Part shown: positions 12,588 through 12,900 of the stretch, in pieces
Layout of the letters: every line of letters starts with the position of its first letter
Numbering within the stretch: the stretch's first letter is position 1
Origin: Parcubacteria group bacterium GW2011_GWA2_47_7
Lineage (GTDB): Bacteria; Patescibacteriota; Minisyncoccia; Phycocordibacterales; UBA6899
Reading direction: 5' to 3'
Assembly: GCA_000999395.1 (NCBI GenBank)
Contig: LCOM01000008.1
Coordinates: 1-12,900, forward strand
Length of the DNA stretch: 12,900 nucleotides
Notes under the pieces: generated by a model
Seen by the model: only the letters and a program-made list of their open reading frames with translations
Database searches by the model: none
Told to the model about the DNA's origin: nothing
Program-made: the position numbers and the translations under genes

Positions 12588-12900
12588 CTATTTTCTTGCC
12601 GCTAAAGCAAGCGGAACATATCCTTGGCGGATAATATCATTCGTACCAATTCCAATCCCCACAAGAAAATCACTCAGCTGTTTCTCTCTCTTTTTCCGTT
12701 CACTTGCTTTTCCGCGTGCCTCAACTTCAATAAACCAGCCAAGTTCTTTTATGTGATCAACATTTATTTCAAGATTGTCATGTCGAAAAGTGATGCGCTC
12801 TTTTGTTATAGAAACAACCTCTTCATAATCAGAATCTCGAAGAATGCTCTCCAGGGTTTTTGCATCAGAAAGTGGCATGTCTACATCCGGCCAAGCCGTA
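12588..12900 (-). CDS. CYTH-domain protein (class IV adenylate cyclase / thiamine triphosphatase-like), 5' end beyond window
   Basis: The frame is open to the right edge, so the start is missing. The ATG at 12878 is internal, with in-frame codons continuing upstream of it. Counting from that Met, TKERITF (25-31), a D41 in INVDHIKELG, and the acidic strand FIEVEA (49-54) match the second half of the CYTH fold. In that fold paired basic and acidic residues line a tunnel that binds triphosphates and two metals. A charged helix and a short tail follow. The N-terminal ExExK signature expected in the family would lie outside the window. The family acts on ATP, thiamine triphosphate or polyphosphate; the sequence here does not tell which. 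The stop codon is 12 bp before the Gre-family gene, suggesting co-transcription. Confidence 0.75.
   Translation of the reverse strand, partial: TAWPDVDMPLSDAKTLESILRDSDYEEVVSITKERITFRHDNLEINVDHIKELGWFIEVEARGKASERKKREKQLSDFLVGIGIGTNDIIRQGYVPLALAARK

Noticed and set aside
1..12900. CRISPR arrays, rRNA, tRNA and transposase genes
   Set aside because: Scanning both strands by eye showed no regular spaced repeats, no rRNA or tRNA signatures and no transposase motif.

Overview
The window is most simply read as accessory and metabolic DNA from a small-genome bacterium of the candidate phyla radiation (Patescibacteria, probably a Parcubacteria relative). This is an inference. It rests on the short secreted protein pairing a peptidoglycan-binding domain with an Ig/FN3-like domain, the divergent Gre-family and CYTH proteins, the histidine-kinase style, and several promoters placed almost on top of start codons. 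TGA is used as a stop by several genes, so a UGA-recoded lineage is unlikely.

Layout. At 13-201 (minus) there is a remnant that reads as the C-terminus of undecaprenyl diphosphate synthase, with its upstream part gone. Positions 324-3542 (minus) hold a sensory cassette in transcription order: a two-TM extracytoplasmic sensor protein, a 685-residue sensor histidine kinase (sensor-HAMP-coiled coil-PAS-HisKA-HATPase), and a receiver-only response regulator. Positions 3790-8115 (minus) hold a compact, translationally coupled 2-oxoacid:ferredoxin oxidoreductase operon. It has a gamma subunit, a GltD-like NAD(P)/FAD flavoprotein fused to the two-cluster delta ferredoxin domain, and an alpha-beta fusion. 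It ends at a UUCG-loop terminator and is preceded by a 16-bp perfect palindrome and a possible 48-residue small ORF. Positions 8445-9110 (minus) encode the secreted PGB-FN3 protein, with a perfect 15-bp terminator stem behind it.

Positions 9111-9821 carry no convincing protein gene but are rich in structure: an 80-bp element with 10-bp terminal inverted repeats, a bidirectional terminator, a 17-pair long-range inverted repeat bracketing that terminator, and further hairpins before the next gene. Positions 9822-12015 (plus) encode a membrane acyltransferase of the OafA/YrhL type with a C-terminal SGNH domain. It is split into two frames at a (CT)4 tract. Positions 12084-12900 (minus) hold a Gre-family transcription factor and, upstream of it, a CYTH-domain protein that runs off the right edge.

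How it fits together. The oxidoreductase operon has the parts to oxidise a 2-oxoacid (probably pyruvate) to acyl-CoA and pass electrons through ferredoxin-type clusters to FAD and NAD(P), or the reverse. The sensor/kinase/regulator cassette is a separate signalling unit that must act through protein partners, because the regulator has no output domain. The PGB-FN3 protein and the acyltransferase are cell-surface functions. The least explained part of the window is the structured 9.1-9.8 kb intergenic region.
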